From contig WION01000010.1 of the NCBI GenBank assembly GCA_015039365.1, positions 1 to 64,000 of the forward strand: DNA of 64,000 nt. Direction: 5' to 3'. Under the pieces are notes generated by a model. That model saw only the letters and a program-made list of their open reading frames with translations, was not told the origin of the DNA and searched no databases. A program made the translations under genes and the position numbers. This document shows, one piece after another, positions 15,077 to 26,557 of the stretch. This DNA comes from Amanita rubescens (lineage: Eukaryota > Basidiomycota > Agaricomycetes > Agaricales > Amanitaceae). Every line of letters starts with the position of its first letter. Position 1 is the first letter of the stretch.

Positions 15077-17409
15077 ATGAGTGAAACGTACATTCGCAAT
15101 GCCGTCGCTCACATTCAAGAGCGTCGCTCAGCTACAACTATCGCCCCTGGCCGCGTCTCCGGCGTCGGCATAGGTCAGGACGGCACTCTGATCAACACCC
15201 TTGATCGCTACGTCCAAAGTGTAGGTTCATATGTGCTTCGAATTTCAACCCGCTGATCGTAGCCTAGGTTCCTGAGCCGGCTACCTTCAACCCTCACAAT
15301 ACGCACCTGTTTGAGCCTGGGCAGGGCATACCCAACGTCTCGTTTCTGAAGCAGCATTTCGCGCGCGAAGGTCGTCTGACTGAGGAGCAGGCGCTTACGA
15401 TAATACAGCGCACGACAGAGGTGCTGGAGAAGGAGCCGAACCTCATCCAAGTCAAGAGTCCAGTGACAAGTGAGTGGGCCTTTTGTCCGCCAGAATTTAC
15501 TGAACAGGCACAGTATGCGGAGATATACACGGTCAATATGTGCGTTTGATCGACGCGCAGGGCCAATGAAACGTTAACATTTCTATAGTATGACCTAATG
15601 AAACTCTTTGACGTTGGGGGAAGCTTTGAGGAAAACAATTATCTTTTTCTTGGCGATTACGTTGACCGCGGCAACTTCGGAATCGAGGTGCGTCGCCACT
15701 CATCTTGCACTAGCCTCATCTCACCTCTCCTAGTGTCTACTGTATCTATATGTCCTCAAACTGCGCTACCCATCCAAGCTTGTCTTGCTCCGTGGAAACC
15801 ATGAATGCAAACATCTCACCGAATATTTCACATTTAAAAGAGAATGTGGGTTCTGACTCGCATTTGTCCGACTGGCTGCTTACTGTGTTACAGGCCTGCA
15901 CAAATATTCATCACACGTGTACGACGCATGCATACGCTCGTTCTGCGCGCTCCCTATAGCCGCCGTCGTTGACAATCGGTTCTTCTGTGTCCATGGCGGT
16001 CTCTCTCCCGAACTTATCAGGCTAAGTGACTTGGACCGTGTAAGCAACTTTTGTTCCTTCTCATGAAAGACGAATAACACCTACTGCAGATTAACCGATT
16101 CCAAGAACCTGGGTCATATGGCCTTCTATGCGACTTGCTGTGGTCGGATCCAATACCGTCATTCGGACACGAGCACGAACCTTCACAACATGGGCCACCG
16201 GTACCTCCTGGAACGCAGTTCCTACCAAACACCCAACGAGGGTGTTCGTTCACGTTCACGTAAGTGAGGCTCCCAGCTTGGAAACATCCGTTTTGACAAG
16301 AATCTACACAGATACGAAGCGGCGTGCAAATTTCTCGAACGGAACGGTCTTCTGGGTGTTATCCGCGGACACGAAGCACAAGATGCAGGGTGACTGAGCT
16401 GTTCATGCCCTTCTTTTTTGCTTACCAATACCCGCGCTTGACAGATACACGATGCATCGCAAAACGCCAACGAAAAAGTTTCCTTCCGTGATCACGATCT
16501 TCTCGGCCCCCAATTACCTCGATGTTTACCGTAACCGCGGAGCGGTGCTCAAATATGCAAATAAGAATATCACGATACGGCAGTACAACTATAGCTCGCA
16601 TCCGTACTGGCTTCCGAATTTCATGGATGCGTTTACTTGGAGTTTACCCTTTGTCGGTGCAAAAAGTGAGCGGCGAATGTCTGCTCACATCGTTTAGACT
16701 AAGACTTTTCCGCAGTTACGGAGATGTTGCTCGCGATCCTGAGAATATGTACAGAAGAAGAGCTATTCGAGAGCGATGGGGAGACAGAGGCTGTATCCAA
16801 GGCAAACGATGCGGAGATTCAGAAACGGAGACAGGCTATCAAGAACAAGATCATGGCTGTTGGGAAGCTGCAGCGCGCATTCCAGAAGTTGCGGTACGTC
16901 TACACGTTTGTGTTGGTTGAATGCTTACTAACCATAATGACCAGTGAGGACTCGGAGAACGCGAGTGAGCTGATGATCTCATCCGAGGATGTCCATGGCA
17001 TATCTGGTGAACCGGGTGATGCTCTTGGAGTGCAAGGATACCAGATCGGCAAGACCGTTCGGTCGTTCGATACCGCGTGCGTATTTCTTTCTTTCTACCG
17101 AATTACTACACCGTAACCAAACACTCTAGACGCCGGATGGACATGCAAAATGAGCGGTTACCCCAATTTAACCCAGATATACTATTGCAACCCCGATTCC
17201 CGGCTCCAAGTATGAGATTCCAACAGCAAAGTGGGGGAATGGTCGGCAGTGATTCACAAGGCATGTTCAATACGGAATTTTTGGTTCGAAGGGCGCTTGA
17301 GGAAGATCATAATAGCAGTGACACCGTCGAACATATAGCGGAAATGATCGCCGCTGAACGCCCCGTTGCTGAACGGCCAGCAGCGTTGAAGAGGTTTGGG
17401 ACGGCGTGA
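15077..17409 (+). CDS. Calcineurin A-like Ser/Thr phosphatase (divergent PP2B catalytic subunit)
   Basis: Metallophosphatase of the calcineurin A family, activated by Ca2+/calmodulin together with calcineurin B. Metal-binding and catalytic motifs are present: [44 protein letters not shown] and [14 protein letters not shown] calcineurin-B helix-like segment ([20 protein letters not shown]) and a calmodulin-binding region ([20 protein letters not shown]) follow. About ten introns splice in frame. Compared with standard fungal CNA1 it is divergent: DRGNFGIE replaces DRGYFSIE, RGHE replaces RAHE, a Pro-rich insertion sits between SFGHEHEPS and RGCSFTFTY, and the usual autoinhibitory segment is not recognisable in the C-terminal tail ([13 protein letters not shown]...KRFGTA). 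It starts only 56 bp after ARG5,6. A divergent second calcineurin A paralogue is a reasonable alternative to the main gene. Confidence 0.9.
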
Positions 17410-17808
17410 AGTTGGAGTGTGTTTATGGGTGCTGGTAAGACTAGACTGGCGGGGAGGCAGGGATGTGGGATATATATACTGGAATAGGGCGGATACCCCA
17501 TGTTGTGTGCGTATTATCACCTTGCATCTCTCATTTTTGCACTGTCGACGTTGATTCATGTACCGATATTTGTATGCATAATGTAGCATTCTTTATTAAC
17601 TGGTAGTCAAATGTCCCATGTCGGTGACGTCGCACTACGACCGCTTGGCATGCATTCAAGGCAATCAAGTCGCATCCAAACTTCCACAGGTGGCAGTGCC
17701 ATATGTCACCGCTGTGGTGACAAATGTGACAACTGTTCTTGCTTCTTTACCATCACATCGAAGGAGTACCAACCGACTTACTTACACACAATTAATTTTG
17801 TTAAGGCT

Positions 17809-20800
17809 ATGGCTGCTGCAAATACTGGGATCTTCAATGCTGCCCAGCATGTGAATGTGTCAGGGTCAACTTTGATTAGTGTTGGTGGAAATTATTTTGT
17901 ATGGCAATTTTGATCACTTTGATGCCAATGTACTCAATATCAATGTTATCAGAACAATATGAACCCTAGTGTCTCTTCTGACCAGGTCTCATCCCTACCT
18001 ACTTTGAGGTTACCCAGTGCTTTGTTTACTGGAAGAAGTGACCACTTGCAAACACTCAAGGAACACTTCTGCAATCCCAGTAAAGAAAGGAAATATTTCC
18101 TACTGCATGGCATGGGTGGGATTGGTAAGACCCAAATCTGTCTACAATTTATACACCAAAACAAAAACTGGTATTTCAATTCCTTATTTTACCTACAGTC
18201 ATTTAATAGAGCATTAGGTTTTCTGACATATTCTGGATTGATGCTTCTTCTGAAGGTACCATTGACCTCAGATTAAAACAGATCACAAGAGCAAAAAATA
18301 TCTCAGCTGCATCTGCATTAGATTGGCTTGCTGAGCAAGATAATTGGCTTATGGTATTTGATAGTGCAGATGGAGGGTATAAAATAGTTGAGAAATTCCT
18401 GCCACCAGGAGAGAGTGGAAACATCCTCATAACAAGCAGGAATAAAGACCTGATGAGAATCACTTTGAAGAAAAATTCTATGGAGATTCTTGAAATGGAT
18501 GAAAAAGAGGCTATTTCATTGCTCTTGAAATCTGCCACAATTGAGGATGACTCCAAAAAGAATATGGCTTTGGCTAGCAATATTGTATCAGAGCTGGGAT
18601 ACATTCCACTTGCTATTGATCAAGCTGGTGCCTACATCCAAGCCTGTTGTATTGGTCTAGATGATTATCTGGATCTGTATTCCAACCAATGCAGAGAGTT
18701 AATGACAGACTCATTATTTGAGGGAGCATCTAACTATGGTAAATCTACATATGGAACATGGGAGATTTCAATGAAGGAGATTGAATCCAGGGCTACAAGT
18801 GGATCAGGACCAGAGAGCCTTGCAGCTCAGAGTGCAGTAATCCTTTATAAATACTTTGCATTTATGCATCATGATGGCATATCAGAAGAGATATTTAAAA
18901 CTGCTGCTGAGAACTACAAGAAAAGGGACATTGAAAAGGAGAAAAGCTTGAGATTGCCATTATTGGTAGTGCTTATTGATCCCAAAGCACTATTTCTGGA
19001 TGAAGCTGGCCTGTGGAACAGACATCAGTTCCAGGTTGGCATTCAAGTGTTGATTTCTTTTGCTCTGATCAAAAGCAGTAACAAGCTATATTCTATCCAT
19101 CCATTGGTACATGCATGGAGCAGAAATAGAATGTCTACTAGTTCTGATGTGTCTGTTGGCTATCATATAACAGCTGCTCTGCTATCATGCACTATAGAAC
19201 CATATGAATATATTGACAACTATGCTCTTTGCATGCAAATTGTTCCACATATGAAAGCATGTCATGCTCATGCATTAAAATTAAATCTTGAAATTATGAC
19301 CTTTGATGATGAATGTAATAGGTTTGGATTTGTGTTTTTTCGGGCTGGTAATTGGGAAGAAGCAATGCAATTATGCAAAGTGATGATGGAAGCAAGGAAG
19401 GAAAAGCTAGGAGTAGATCATATACATACACTTTGGTCTATGCAATATTTAGCAAATGCATATGGTAACCAAGGTAGGTTGGATGAGGCAGAACAGTGGA
19501 GTATGCAAGTGTTGAAAGGATGGAAGGCAAAGATAGGAGCAGACCATCCAGACACACTTTTTTCTATGCAAAGTTTGGCAATGATATACTATAACCAAGG
19601 TAGGTTGGATGAGGCAGAGAGGCTGCAATTGCAAGTGTTGGCAGGAAGGAAGGCAAAGCTAGGAGCAGACCATCCATGCAGACTTTCATCTATGCATGAA
19701 TTGGCAAAAATATACTGTGCACAAGGCAGATTCAATGCAGCAGAGCAGCTGCAGTTGCAGGTGCTGGAAAAAAAGAGGGCAAAGCTAGGAGCAGACCATT
19801 TAAACACATTTTTTTCTATGCAGCAGTTTGGCAACAGTATATTATAAACAAGGCAGGTTTGATGAGGCAGAGAAGCTGCACTCACAGGTGTTGGATGACA
19901 GGAAGGCAAAACTTGGAGAAGACCATCTGGACACACTTATGTCTATGCATGACTTGGCAATGACATATAGTGAACTGGGTAGGTTTGATGAGGCAGAGAA
20001 GCTGCAGTTGCAGGTGTTAGATGCCAGGAAGGCAAAGCTAGGAGCAGACCATCCAAACACACTCAGGTCTATGCACAATTTAGCAATGACATACTATAAT
20101 AAAAGCAGGTTGGATGTGGCAGAGCAGCTGCAGTTGCAAGTGTTAGATGCAACCAAGGTAAAGCTAGGAGCAGACCATCCAGACACACTCTCATCTATGA
20201 ATGGTTTGGCAATAATATACTATGAACAAGGCAGGTTTGATGAGGCAGAGAAGCTGCACTTGCAGGCATTGGATGACAGGAAGGTAAAACTTGGAGAAGA
20301 CCATCTGGACACACTTTTGTCTATGCATAACTTGGCAACAATATACTGTGAACAGGGTAGGCTTGATGAGGCAGAGAAGCTGCAGTTGCAGGTGTTGGAT
20401 GCAAGGAAGGCAAAGCTGGGAGCAGACCATCCAAACACACTTTGGTCTATGCACAATTTGGCAATAATATACTATGATGAAGGCAGGTTGGATAGGGCAG
20501 AGCAGCTGGAGTTGCAAGTGTTAGATGCAAGAAAGGCAAAGCTTGGAGCAGACCATCCAGATACTTTTTGTTCCATGCACAGCTTGGCAGTAACTTACCA
20601 TAGTCAAGGCAGAATGGAGGAGGCAGAGAAGCTCCAGTTGCAGGTGGTAGATGGAAGGAAAGCAAAGCTTGGAGCAAACCATCCAGATACTTTTACATCC
20701 ATGCAACATTTGGAAGAATTATACCATGATCAAGCCAGAAGCTGGATTTACAAGTGTTGCCTGGAAAGAAGGCAAAGCCTGGAGGAGATTGGGAGTAGAT

Positions 20801-20874
20801 CATCCAGGCAGAAAATGCTGAGAATCTTTGACCATTTGGAGTGGAGTGATAAAATGTTGGCATATTTGAAATGA
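17809..20874 (+). CDS. STAND (NLR-like) receptor: N-terminal GN motif, NB-ARC, TPR array; one frame break
   Basis: Predicted nucleotide-switch receptor of the fungal NLR class. Exons 17809-17898, 17953-18170 and 18218-20874 join in frame. Exon 1 encodes just 30 residues (FNAAQHVNVSGSTLISVGG), a short motif of a kind seen at the start of Agaricomycete NLRs. The NB-ARC has a P-loop GMGGIGKTQIC, Walker-B-like WLMVFDSAD, NILITSRN, and GYIPLAIDQAGAYIQ. The C-terminal part holds about ten 42-residue TPRs with consensus RKAKLGADHPDTL-SMHNLA-IYY-QGRLDEAE. The reading frame breaks in the TTT run at 19825-19828 within repeat four: one T too many, since SMQQ-LATVYYKQGRFDEAE continues in the next frame. 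The gene is clearly more AT-rich than its neighbours. It may be functional if the break is an error. Allorecognition or defence is known for relatives, not shown here. Confidence 0.85.
19390..20740 (+). repeat. Coding tandem array of 126-bp TPR units with a 378-bp higher-order duplication
   Basis: About ten full 126-bp units (42 codons) plus a decayed eleventh encode the TPR region. Units four to six (from 19852) and seven to nine (from 20230) are near-copies as a block: both blocks read GRFDEAEKLH, then DDRK-KLGEDHLDTL, then LDARKAKLGADHPNTL, in the same order, offset by exactly 378 bp. This indicates a recent triple-unit duplication inside the array. Confidence 0.85.
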
Positions 20875-21148
20875 GTAATGTTGTTTGTAGAATAGTTGAA
20901 TATGTAAATCATGGTAAAGCAGCATCATTACTGCAGTTATGTAAATATATCAGGATGCAGTGCTGCAATATGTCAGTCATATGGATAAAAAATGAAAGGC
21001 AATCATCAATTGCTACTATGTCGAGATCAAGCCTTATACTTTTATTACTTACCATAGATTATCACTCTCAATAAGATATATATCATTAGCAGCATTCCTG
21101 CTGCTAGGGTCTCAACAAGAGTTCATTAAGAAGTTTACAATTTTGATG
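20875..21148. other. Gap between convergent genes
   Basis: AT-rich sequence between the STAND gene (+) and the elongin-C-like gene (-), presumably holding both 3' UTRs. A short frame at 20871-21074 has no recognisable content. Confidence 0.5.
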
Positions 21149-21737
21149 CTAAGAAAAGATAAAAGATTTACACTGCTCGGAAGTGAATATGAGAAACAAC
21201 AATAAGCCATAAGACGCACTCTCTTGATAATCTGCCGCAAGCAATCTATAACACCACCGAGTCGAGCGAAAGCAAATTATTGTGTGATGTGACTCACAGT
21301 TCAAGCACTATTTCGGGAGGAATACGCTCTTGCATCTCATGAATTGGGATCTCTTCTTTCCGATCGACGTTTTCGTAGTGTGCCCGAAAACACATGTATT
21401 CAATCATTTTCTGCACTATGATCCCTCTGATCCAACTCAGCGCCGCGATTTATCAAGCGGAGTGGAAGCACTTACCGTTGGTCTACAGGACAGGAACGTG
21501 ACACGGCTTCGGCGAAGTTGCCTGTAAAGTGCAATCAAGAACGAATTGGTCTCGTGAGGGAGGTAGACGTTGCGCATATAGGTGCTCACTTTGGGTATCA
21601 AGCATAGACCGCATAGTTCCACTCATATTCGCAACCTTGCGCCTTACCATGAACGAAAAGCCATCTGCGCTCGTGACTCGCACCCATTCCATATCTTTAG
21701 ACGCATCATTATCTTTCTGTTGTTTTCGAACGCGCAA
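21149..21737 (-). CDS. Elongin-C-like (SKP1/BTB-fold) protein
   Basis: Small adaptor of the Skp1/BTB fold. Elongin C pairs with elongin B or F-box/SOCS-box proteins in ubiquitin ligases and in the elongin transcription complex. The protein contains the family core WVRVTSADGFSFMVRR, SGTMRSMLDTQSNFAEAV, then GIIVQKMIEYMCFRAHYENV, IPIHEMQERIPPEIVLEL and LLAADYQES, matching the elongin C pattern of SSDG...SGTIKAML...FTYK.RY...IP.F.I.PE.ALELL.AA. Four exons join cleanly; the second acceptor must be ...GGATCAG|AGGG. The end is extended by about 15 residues beyond the usual C-terminus, to a TAG at 21149. The start may be the internal MEWVRV rather than MRVRKQQK. No damage is seen. Confidence 0.85.
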
Positions 21738-22743
21738 ATCAGGATAGAATATTTAAGCATTGGTGGTAGTGATACTCGTACTTGTATTGTATTAGTGTCC
21801 ATGATGAGTGTAAAGAGTGAGATGGTATTTCCTTTTGTGGCGCCGCCGGTTATTTCGCGCTCCGAAGACGCCAGGTTTTGGGCGGTACCGTCTCTGCCTT
21901 TTCAGCAACAATGCTTCCAAACTGTTCTTAGCAACGATCTATTCTATTCGCAAGTTTTTATAAATGCAAGATATCCGTCGTCGCCGAATCTGGACTCTTT
22001 ATCGCATTGTCGAGGAGAAAATGTTCGATTGGCTCAGATGCGCTCTTATCGCTGGAAAGATGCAAGAAACTTTTCATTACGATGATTTTGGAGGCATGCA
22101 TTGAGTTGGGCGCTCGGTGGCGGTGGCGAACTTAAAACACGGACGACAATCTCAAAGGGATTCTTGTATTTTTGCCACCTGGACAAAACAACGATATTGA
22201 ACCGAGGAGAAACTTTCGAGTGGTATCAGACAGCGGCGTAGCTCACGCCATCGTTTCCAAGTACCATCTGTTTCATGTCAAGTTCGTGCCATTATCACAG
22301 GTTCGAAAAAAATTGCTGTTGTTGTAATCACGTTGGAAGCGCATTCCTCGCAGTCACATGAATGTCGTAACAGATGATCTCTACGCGTTCAAGGCGGGTC
22401 GACGTTGGAAGGAACTGCTTCGGGTGTCGAGGCTTCTGCCCGGGATGAAGAACGTCTGTGGTCTGAAACTGATTTGGGAACTACGATACCAGGAAGAGAT
22501 TGGAAGCGTGGAGTAGATGACGCTGAGCTGTTCGAGTTGCACGAACACGCATACAACGACAAGTTCTCGTTATTAAAGAAAATTTGCGCGAACTACTAGG
22601 TAAAGTGACTGGTAGGACGTAGGGCGTCATGACATATGACATGGAAGAGATCAGCGACGGTTCTCGGCTGGTCTGCCGGGTTACTTTTAACCGGGCAGTC
22701 GTCATAATCCTCGATCGGTTGCCTCGCTCGTCGCTCCTTATTC
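21738..22743. other. Unassigned 1-kb stretch
   Basis: Upstream region of the elongin-C-like gene (-) and the methyltransferase (+). A plus-strand frame at 22405-22599 (containing ERLWSETDLGTTIPGRDWKR and DDAELFELHEHAYNDKF) has protein-like composition, but no start context, partner exon or family was recognised. The frame at 21582-22085 begins antisense to elongin C and is probably a shadow. Confidence 0.35.
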
Positions 22744-25700
22744 ATGACCTTTGCTGATCTTCGCGCTCTGCACGCCATCATAGGCAATGCCTTAGACGAT
22801 ATAGAGCATATATATGCCCTCGCTTCTACTGAACGTCTTCGTGCATCCGCGCCGGCGGGGACCCTAAATCCTACTGACGCCCGCTCAGAAGGACAAAATG
22901 TTGTCTTCCCACTCTTGGACTCTTCGGCTTATGCATCCCCTCCTCCCTCGCCTAATGTAGCTGGTGGATATCCCCCCGAATCTAGTGCACCTGAGCGGGC
23001 AAGCGATCCTATTCTGGATTTTCCGTCTCTCGATGCTCCCTGTGACCCAGGATCTCCTCCAGAGTTGTTGACCGCGGATCCTTTGGTCGTCCGCGCTATT
23101 AATCATATAGTCGCTGCTGCTGGCCAGTTGTCAGCAAACGTACAGGCTCCATTTCTTAGCATATGCGATGCATCTATGGCGGTAAGCAACGAAGCCTTTC
23201 GTGATATTGGTTTCTGACCACTGTGCCATTAGTACCATTTACCCTCTTGTGTACGACTACTTGAAGCCTCTCACACGGTAGAGATTCTCAGAGATGCGGG
23301 CAATGACGGCCTTCATGTGTCTCACATTGCAAAACAAAGCGGTGTGGAAGAAACCAAACTCGGTGCGCATATTCATGTCAGCGTAAAGTATAGCGTTGAA
23401 AATAGTTGCTCTTTAGCGCATGCGCTTCGTCTACTAGCCACCCATCACATTGTCCGTGAAACTGCGCCAGATGTTTTTGCTATCAATCGCATATCATCTC
23501 TCCTGGACTCCGGTAAAAGTCTAGCAGAACTTCGGAATTTCGAAAAGCTAGGAAGGTAGGAGAGTCCTGCGATTTTGTAGGGTGCGGTAGCTGAGGAACT
23601 GTTCCCCGAATGGTTTTGAACGCGCATATATAGACCAGAAATGAAATACAACAACACTAACGGCATAGCTGCGTTTACAGGCATGTGGTAAGGCATCACA
23701 TTATCTTAGGAACTCAATTGACTTAAATTCATTCTGTAGCACAGATGAGATCCACAAAGCTTCTGCGTACCTTACCGAGGCCTATCTTCTTTCACCTTCA
23801 AAGCACACCCGCGAAGCCCGAGAACCGACAAGCGCACCTTTTTGCTTTGCCTTCAACACGCTAGAAAGCAAAATCGGATTCTTCAACTGGCTAGAAGGCG
23901 AAGCAAGCACAGGCTTTAGTCAAGTATTAGGGTTCGTGCTTCTTTTTTGGCTATTTTAGAGCCTGGAGTCATTTTCGCAAAGTTCTAGCATGGAATCGTA
24001 CTGCGGCCCGGGGGAGGTGACTCGCCCTGCTCGAGGATTGATAGGCGACTTGAACCAACCCAATTGCATGGCTCAGGCTTCTAGTGGGCAAACACTATCC
24101 TACAGGCCGACTACTTCTTTTGTGGGTGAAAATCCTAATAGATTCAGGCTAGAACGCTTCGGGAAAGCCATGACTGGCACAGGCTCTTGGGAGGCGCCCG
24201 GTGCTATTTTCAATGGTTTGGGTTTTCGCATAAAGTTCTTAAGTATCGATTGATCCATTTTTACAGGTTTTGATTGGCACGCTTTGCCGAAAAACAGTGT
24301 TGTCGTCGACGTTGGTGGCGGTATTGGATCTACTAGCATGGTGCTTGCTAGCACCTTCTCCGGGGGCGACAGTGATCTCGGATTACAATTCATCGTTCAG
24401 GACCGCCCTGTAGTGGTTGGAATAGGCGAAAAGGTAACTTCACCACTAGTTCTAACCTGTCTGGTGGTAATTCGAGTACAGGCATGGAAAGAAAAATGCC
24501 CGGCGCTTTTGGAAAATGGAACTGTTAAATTCCGAGGCACGCATTTATTCATTTTTATCTTGTTCATTGAACTCATTCTAGCACGCAGTCCACGACTTCT
24601 TTACCCCTCAACCAGTTCGGAACGCGGCTGTTTTCTTGCTGCGCGTCGTTTTACACGACTGGCCCGACGACTTTGCTCGCCAGATTCTTCTGCAATTACG
24701 GTATGCTGCTGACGAAAACACTAAACTGTTAATCGCCGATTTCGTTCTACCCCTCGCCTGTCATGATACCTTTCCCCACGATAGGGATCGTAATACTGAA
24801 ATCGTTGAAGGTGCAACAAACCTTCCCGTACCGGCTCCTCTCATTGCGAACCTTGGAAAGGCGAGCTCTATGGTTTACTGGATGGATCTCACGGTAAATC
24901 ATGCGCTACTATGCAAACTTTATTTAATATTGTCGGATAGATGCAAGTCGCTTTCAATGCTCAGGAGAGGACCGTAAAAGAAATCATCACATTAGCACGC
25001 TCAGCAGGATGGAGGGTCGTCCGAGTGGCAAAGGCAGAAGGGTCTCACTTTGGGCATATTACGGCATTGCCTGCTGAAATACCTCCCGGAGACGGAGGAT
25101 CTGTTCCCGAAAACAGCACAGGCGGTGGCGGTGGCGACGGAGAAGCATATCCTACCGTAACCATGCGTGCACCTCCAGAAATGGGGAAAACGCAAAGGGA
25201 AATTGCCGGCCGTGCGATCTCGAGATGCGGCACGCCGACCTTTGGGTCTAGTACCTTGTTACCTTCGTTGGAAGAAACCATCGCGAAGTTCCGGGGCAAA
25301 GCAAGTAAATCTAGGCTTCCTGCTTTATCTGCTCGCTGGACAAGCAAAACGAACGTCCCCAACGGCCCGAAGACTGAGCATCCGTCGGCACCTAAAAAGA
25401 GGCCGTCTCCCTTGTCGGTTTTGTCACCTTCCCCCGCAATTAAAATTGTTTCATCTCCTAAACCTCGTGTCATTCCGTCCTCGCACGCTCGTCAACCTTC
25501 GCAATCCAACTCTGGGCCTCAGGACGATGCTCCAAGCACCAAGATCATGGATGGGTCGACACTAAAATCGCCCCGGTACCCCGTTAATAGGGAATCACCA
25601 CATCCACAGCAGCCAACTCTCTCACAGTGCACGTCTCACGTACAGCTTGTTCCCAAAGCCGTTCCCTCGACCCCTCGTCCTGCTATTACTAGGCGAGCAT

Positions 25701-26107
25701 CTCATGCACAGCTATGCAAACCTTGCCTCTCCCCCGCCCCCCCTTTACCCAGCTCAATCCCTGTTCGTATCGTACCGGAGCCGGTGTCCCCAATATCAGG
25801 TCGCTCTCCTGCTACAGTCTCGGGCCGGAAGACACCGGTAAGCAAGTCTCCAGCCGCACGTAGACGAGCTTCCTGCGCGAATCTCACTCAACCATCAAGA
25901 TCAAGAGCATCCAGCGTCCTGGCTCCTCCGTTACCCATAGGTGTTGGAAAGGGGGCCGGGATGGGCTTATTCAGTGGCAATCGTGGAACAAGACTGCAAT
26001 TTGACAAAGAAGGCAATGTTTTTGAACAGCCTTACGCCAAAGTAACTATGCTTGAGGCGGCAGCAAAGATTGAAAAGGGTCTTCCGATATTTGAAAATTC
26101 TCCATAA
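22744..26107 (+). CDS. SAM-dependent O-methyltransferase (COMT-like) with long Pro/Ser-rich C-terminal tail
   Basis: Member of the plant-COMT-like O-methyltransferase 2 family; the substrate is unknown. The N-terminal part (MTFADLRALHAIIGNALDDI...) leads into the dimerisation/winged-helix region (ASHTVEILRDAG, HALRLLATHHIVRE, AYLTEAYLLSP). The SAM site is VVVDVGGGIGSTS (near 24300). The catalytic His-Asp pair is in RVVLHDWPDDFARQILLQ, and the domain closes with SAGWRVVRVAKAEGS. From about 25080 the last exon continues for some 340 residues of Gly-, Pro- and Ser-rich, apparently disordered text with two RRASHAQL/RRASCANL-like Ser-motifs that resemble basic-directed kinase sites. Introns at 23181, 23362 and elsewhere restore frame. 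The region 23920-24120 could not be spliced confidently. Similar tailed methyltransferases occur in Agaricomycetes. Confidence 0.82.
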
Positions 26108-26557
26108 GTTAAAATCAAAGCTATCAAAGGTTTGGATATCGTAGAATATCTTGTTCGTGGTATATTCATCAATATATCAGCGTACTCAAACGATGCTACC
26201 ACGAGCTTCAGTAAAGAAAGCGTGTGTGCTCGACTCTGATTGGTTGATGCTTATCAAACTTCCTCTATAATTAGTCATACGTCCGGCACCCTGTTGCAGC
26301 CGTTCCTGTCGCGAAGAAGCATCTTTATCACGATCGTCATCCCCGCAGCTTCCCTCTGGATCTCACTATGCTTCAAGCGCATTTGTTTCTCATTTTTTAC
26401 ATCCCAAGAACGCTCGACAATACTTGATGTGCAGCACGGGGTCCATTCCGAATCCTATTTCCACGTGGCGGTGTCCCTGTCCAGCCTTACAGCAATTCAT
26501 TGGGTGTGCTTTCGCCGACTTCCACCCGACTTGAAAAGTTGTATATGACTTCGACTC
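26108..26557. other. Intergenic
   Basis: The sequence between the methyltransferase and the next F-box gene has only a short frame at 26240-26548 without recognisable content. The promoter of the downstream gene is presumably here, but no clear TATA element was identified. Confidence 0.45.

Noticed and set aside
18351..19847. Treating the STAND receptor as two separate genes (NB-ARC gene and TPR gene)
   Set aside because: The TPR units continue in register across the break, and a single extra T in a TTT run explains the frame change.
19449..20709. Long cysteine-rich open frames on the minus strand of the TPR array
   Set aside because: They recur with the 126-bp unit and are antisense shadows of the repeats. 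No start, splice or family support.
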